Assembly: GCA_033439255.1 (NCBI GenBank)
Contig: CM065879.1
Coordinates: 3,106,501-3,170,500 of the forward strand
Direction: 5' to 3'
Length of the DNA stretch: 64,000 bases
DNA from: Hericium rajendrae
Lineage: Eukaryota > Basidiomycota > Agaricomycetes > Russulales > Hericiaceae
In this document: piece after piece, positions 60,381-64,000 of the stretch
Position numbering within the stretch: the first letter of the stretch is position 1
How the letters are laid out: each line of letters starts with the position of its first letter
Program-made: the position numbers and the translations under genes
The notes under the pieces: model-generated
The model's input: only the letters and a program-made list of their open reading frames with translations
Databases searched by the model: none
What the model was told of the DNA's origin: nothing

Positions 60381-62549
60381 CTATGAGAATTCCGAGGCAG
60401 ATCGGTCCGAGGGAAGGACGGGAAGACTGATCCGATGAGTGTTTTCTTCATCCGCCTTGGACCAGCCCTTCTGGTCCTCGTGGTAAAAGACATCCGGTTC
60501 GAAATCCATGCTCTTGAGAGAGTGCTCCGTGAACACTATGACACGGTATGAGATGCCGCAAGAAGAGTAAGGCAAGGGACACGTACGATATTGAGCGAAG
60601 CCTTGGCCAAAATGGTATTGGCAGATACCTCCTAAAATGACGCTGGAGATGATCAAAAAGAACGAGAACATCGTCATGCACGCGAAGAAAGGCCAGTCTG
60701 ACCACAGGAAGCGATACACCATCGAGTAGAAGATGAACGACCAGCCACCGACAAATATGGCCGCAATGATGTAGAACGGAATCAAAGGCAACCTCTTCTC
60801 CCGGCGGATGGAGAACCACCCCTGAATTTGTGATATCAGTGACAATCAGCTGGAGAGATAGATGAGACGTACGGAACTGATCCAAGGGAGGAGCATCTTC
60901 AAAGTAAAACGGTTAATCAAAAGACGGAAGGGGTATGTGACTTTCATTTGACGCACCACGATGGTGAAGATGTACGCTGCCAACTCAACGGGCGTGTGAT
61001 ATGACAGCTTCGCAATGAACCCATGCAAGACTTGATCGATCCATAGACTCGAGGCTGCTGTCAGGAAGAACATGGCCAATTGTAGACAAACGAAGACACC
61101 CAGAAAGTACTTCGATCCATAGCGACAAGCGTCAGTCGATGCACGGACAACGCTCGGACAATAAGACATACGCGGTAAATTCGGGTGACATTTTTGGGCG
61201 CGCCGGCACGGCTGAATGTCACCGCATTGTACAACTGTGAGGAAGGTGAGGAACACGCTTTATCAAGTGTCGTCACGCGTTGCTCACCTTGAGTAGTTGC
61301 CACGACAAAGCAGCAAAGATGACCCATGCCACGCAATGTAGAACAAGATCTGTGATCTGTTCCATGAAGTAACAGGGAAAAGTTCAGATAATGAGTATCG
61401 GAACAGGACTCAAACATTACCTGTAAAGCCATTCGTGTCCTGAAGTAGGGTGTGAATATATCCAGGTTACACGGCGTGTCCGGGTTCTCAATGATATGTT
61501 GTACCCTATCTCTGATGTTCTCGTTTCGCCACACTGAGTAAATCGACCATCCTGAAGCGATTCCACGGCCGATCAGAAGAGCCCAGCTGTCGTCCATCGA
61601 GAATCGGTGAGCAATATCAGGAGAGGGATAGGATTGCGCACATATGAGGGGGAGATTCCTGTACGATCTAAAATGCGAAGTTCAGTCAAGCCAGAGTTTA
61701 CGTACTTATATCTTGACTCACAGCAAAAACCGAGAGAGCGAAAAACCAAAATTGAGAAGCGATCAGTGTGTACTGCTCTCGCTCAAAATAAAGCAACCTG
61801 GATTTGATGAATATTTGGACAGATGGATGAAGAAATTCCGTGCACTCACTGTCCATTCGGAAAGAGAAGTGTACGCGTGCACTGTGGGCTGAGCTGAACG
61901 AAATTGGCGGGGTTCGAGCCTTGCTCAATGATAACGTTGTTCCCAGAAGACCCTGGCGAACCGCGCACAATGACATCTGACGCAGGTGTCACGCCTTCTA
62001 TGAACCAATCTGCCTGGGGAACAGATGTGTTGTTTGAATTTGGAACGCTACAGTCAGTCAGTAGGGCGACATACTATTCGTTCGCTAGATCCCGCCTTTC
62101 TTTGGAATCAGCAGCGATCCAAGATTGAGATGTACCAAACCTACCCGTTTGAAGCCTGGAGGGATAACGGTATTTGTCTGACCCTCAGTAAAGAAGGGCA
62201 CACATGAATTGGCGACGACGACATTGTTGCACAGTTGTATACTATAGTTGCCATGACGTCCCGTATACTGTACGAAGTTCGTTTGGTTGATACCCGCCTG
62301 GTGGACAACATTTGAAAGGAAAGAGCTCCATTCGGCATCCAGTGACGCGAGGAAAGACTGCATGATCGCCTGCGAGAAGCAAAACACAAATGCGAAGATA
62401 AAGAAGAGCGACGTGACCCGCGTGAGGGTGATTCGAAGGTACTGGAAGGAAAGTCAACTTGCAGCAAAGAATGAATATTACGATCATGCTTTAATGACAC
62501 GTACCACAGCTCTCACGTTCACCCATATCTTGCCGCTCACGCTTAACAT
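60381..62549 (-). CDS. Multi-pass membrane protein of unknown function
   Basis: The start ATG at 62547-62549 gives MLSVSGKIWVNVRAV, then, after an intron, YLRITLTRVTSLFFIFAFVF, a first membrane segment. A large loop follows with possible N-glycosylation sites (NQTN, NYS) and several Cys (QLCNNVVVANSCVPFF, QLSPQCTRTLL), likely extracytoplasmic. Further hydrophobic segments are LVLHCVAWVIFAALSWQLL, FVCLQLAMFFLTAASSLWI, FYIIAAIFVGGWSFIFYSM and MFSFFLIISSVILGGI. The cytosolic tail is acidic, ending SLPVLPSDRSASEFS, with stop TAG at 60381-60383. About ten short introns. I recognise no named family; it looks like a conserved agaricomycete hypothetical protein. It has too few clear membrane segments and the wrong motifs to be a STE3 receptor. 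Confidence 0.7.
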
Positions 62550-63750
62550 AGTACGTATAATGGGAGGGGTCTAGCTCAGCTAGAGGATTAGAAAAGAATG
62601 ACGGACGCCTAGCGTCAAAGGGGGAGGACTAGATAGATGTCCGCGCTACGTGCTTGTTCCATCAATGGCTTTATGTAGGCAGACGAAGGACCGCGGATTG
62701 CTTCGTTGCCAGGAGCCTTGAGAAATTTACTGACATGGGTTGACATCTGGTGGCGGAGTTGATAAGTATGGTTAATTAGGCTCTGACGCCCATCACCAGA
62801 AGCTTCCGATTAGCTTCCGATTCACAGAAAGGGTGCGGCCCATCCCAGAGTAGCCTTTTGTTGATCATTCAGCTTAACGCTTTCCCCGAATGTAACAAGC
62901 GTATAGCCGGAATCGTGCCTACATTGTTACATCTTTTGTAATCAGCGTAAACGCGGCGTTGCTGAGTGCATATCCGGCGAGCATAGACGATTCAAGGCGG
63001 GCAATTCTCGCACCTGGCTTGAATGTCTCGTGTCCCATCGGCCGACGTGGTTACAGAACAAAGTTCCTTCTCGCGCATTTGCCCCACGCCACCAAACATC
63101 ACAGAATGCTCGGCCATCTCGGAGATTAATGCTGAGTACGCCTGATGCCAGAACTTGCAAGTTGCAGCGCTTCACTGCCAAGCGAATGTTCTGGCCTTCC
63201 ATTACGCCTACACGGCCAATAAGCCTGCGGAACCGAGTCGCCGACGAGGGTGTCCTATCAACAAGGGCATGGGAACATCGATGTACATCAGACTGACCCT
63301 TCATGCTGGTCCGTTCCTTTGCCCTCAAGGGCGACTCCCGAGATGATCATCATCTCATCATTTGCTAGATGCCAACTTCTCCTGCCCTTGTGAGTTGAAA
63401 CCCATTGTCCACAAAACGATTCTGACGATGCCGTTGAAGTTGCTGTTCCGTGCTAGCCAACCCTAGAATGAACCGGTTTTGTTCTCAATGCAGCTGTGGA
63501 CTGACGATAAATAGACCACACAGAGCGCTTTAAGAGAAAGTGACAGTTGAGTCTGTGCATGGCTGGGTCACCGGCAGCGCTCAAGAACGTAGAACGTAAG
63601 TTTCTTTCTTCCCCGGTTCGGGCATGAATTTCAAATGTCCGAGGACCATGAAGATCTAATCTTATCTCAAACCTGTTTCATCCGAGGCTAGCCTTAAGAC
63701 GCTCCCGGTCTCGAGTAACTACTCGGAGCGACTCTATTACGGGACTTGTC
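62550..63750. other. Intergenic, no gene recognised
   Basis: Head-to-head space between the membrane-protein gene and the right-edge gene. An open frame at 62942-63328 (-) has no recognisable domain. Confidence 0.5.
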
Positions 63751-64000
63751 ATGCTTTACAGACGTATCCAGTGCTCTACAAAGACCATTCGTCGTCACCT
63801 TCATACGTCTTCTGTATCGCAGAATACTGCCCAGACTTTGATCACGCAAAAGATCGTAGGCGCGCGGCAGGAAACCGACAATGTCCGGGAACTCGATACT
63901 CTTCTCAAGGCTGTCAGTGAGTCTTCGTTTCCCTCAGCCGTATTCGATACGAAAGTATCGCGTGCTCATCATTCGTAATTTGTAGAGAAGAGAGTAGAGC
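63751..64000 (+). CDS. Probable mitochondrial protein, first exon(s), partial at right edge
   Basis: The ATG at 63751 opens MLYRRIQCSTKTIRRHLHTS, an Arg-rich, acid-free start typical of a mitochondrial presequence. NVRELDTLLKA follows. A donor GTGAGT at 63917 and an acceptor ending TTTGTAG at 63985 remove an apparent stop and continue as KKRVE to the window end. No domain is reached, so the function is unknown. Confidence 0.5.

Noticed and set aside
60381-62549. STE3-type pheromone receptor as partner of the pheromone genes
   Set aside because: The membrane protein has a large Cys-containing loop after the first segment and no STE3 motifs; no other seven-helix candidate was found.

Overview
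The window reads as nuclear DNA of a mushroom-forming basidiomycete (Agaricomycetes). The evidence is GC-rich genes cut by many introns of about 45-60 nt, three fungus-specific FunK1 kinases, short farnesyl-pheromone precursors ending in a CaaX box, and housekeeping genes (NST1, NEO1, CEF1/CDC5, KAR2/BiP, NAA30, BolA) whose sequence is fungal. No viral, retroelement or transposase gene was recognised. The species cannot be named from sequence alone.

Layout. 1-826 (-): secreted glycoside-hydrolase-like gene running off the left edge. 2573-3890 (+): intradiol dioxygenase. 3891-7880: gene-poor stretch with a tandem exon-intron repeat. 7881-12456 (+): stress protein NST1. 13008-17162 (+): NEO1-type P4-ATPase lipid flippase. 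17549-17619 (+): tRNA-Gly(GCC). 18004-20317 (-): DHA2-like MFS transporter. 22385-25220 (+): spliceosomal CEF1/CDC5. 25221-41291: accessory block. 41714-43893 (-): ER chaperone KAR2/BiP. 45762-46729 (+): NatC catalytic subunit NAA30. 48076-49902 (-): secreted polyamine-oxidase-type flavoenzyme. 50755-52948 (-): ARMT1/DUF89 damage-control phosphatase family. 53279-53717 (-): BolA-like protein. 54019-55474 (+): FluG-type amidohydrolase. 56341-58695 (+): APC amino-acid/GABA-type permease. 60381-62549 (-): unknown multi-pass membrane protein. 63751-64000 (+): 5' end of a probable mitochondrial protein.

The accessory block is the most interesting part. A segment carrying the 3' two thirds of CEF1, a small pheromone-precursor gene and a FunK1 kinase (23400 to about 29345) recurs at 34507 to about 40365. 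The second copy has a decayed CEF1 fragment, an intact 41-codon pheromone precursor ending CVVA (37563-37688), and a FunK1 gene that is a mosaic of its two neighbours. The first pheromone copy (26530) carries a CIIA box but lacks a stop directly after it. No STE3-type receptor was recognised in the window.

Several conserved genes (GH-like, dioxygenase, NST1, NEO1, CEF1, polyamine oxidase) show single-base frame breaks, nearly all in short homopolymers. This looks more like base-level assembly error than gene death, and it affects how each broken frame, including the first pheromone copy, should be read.
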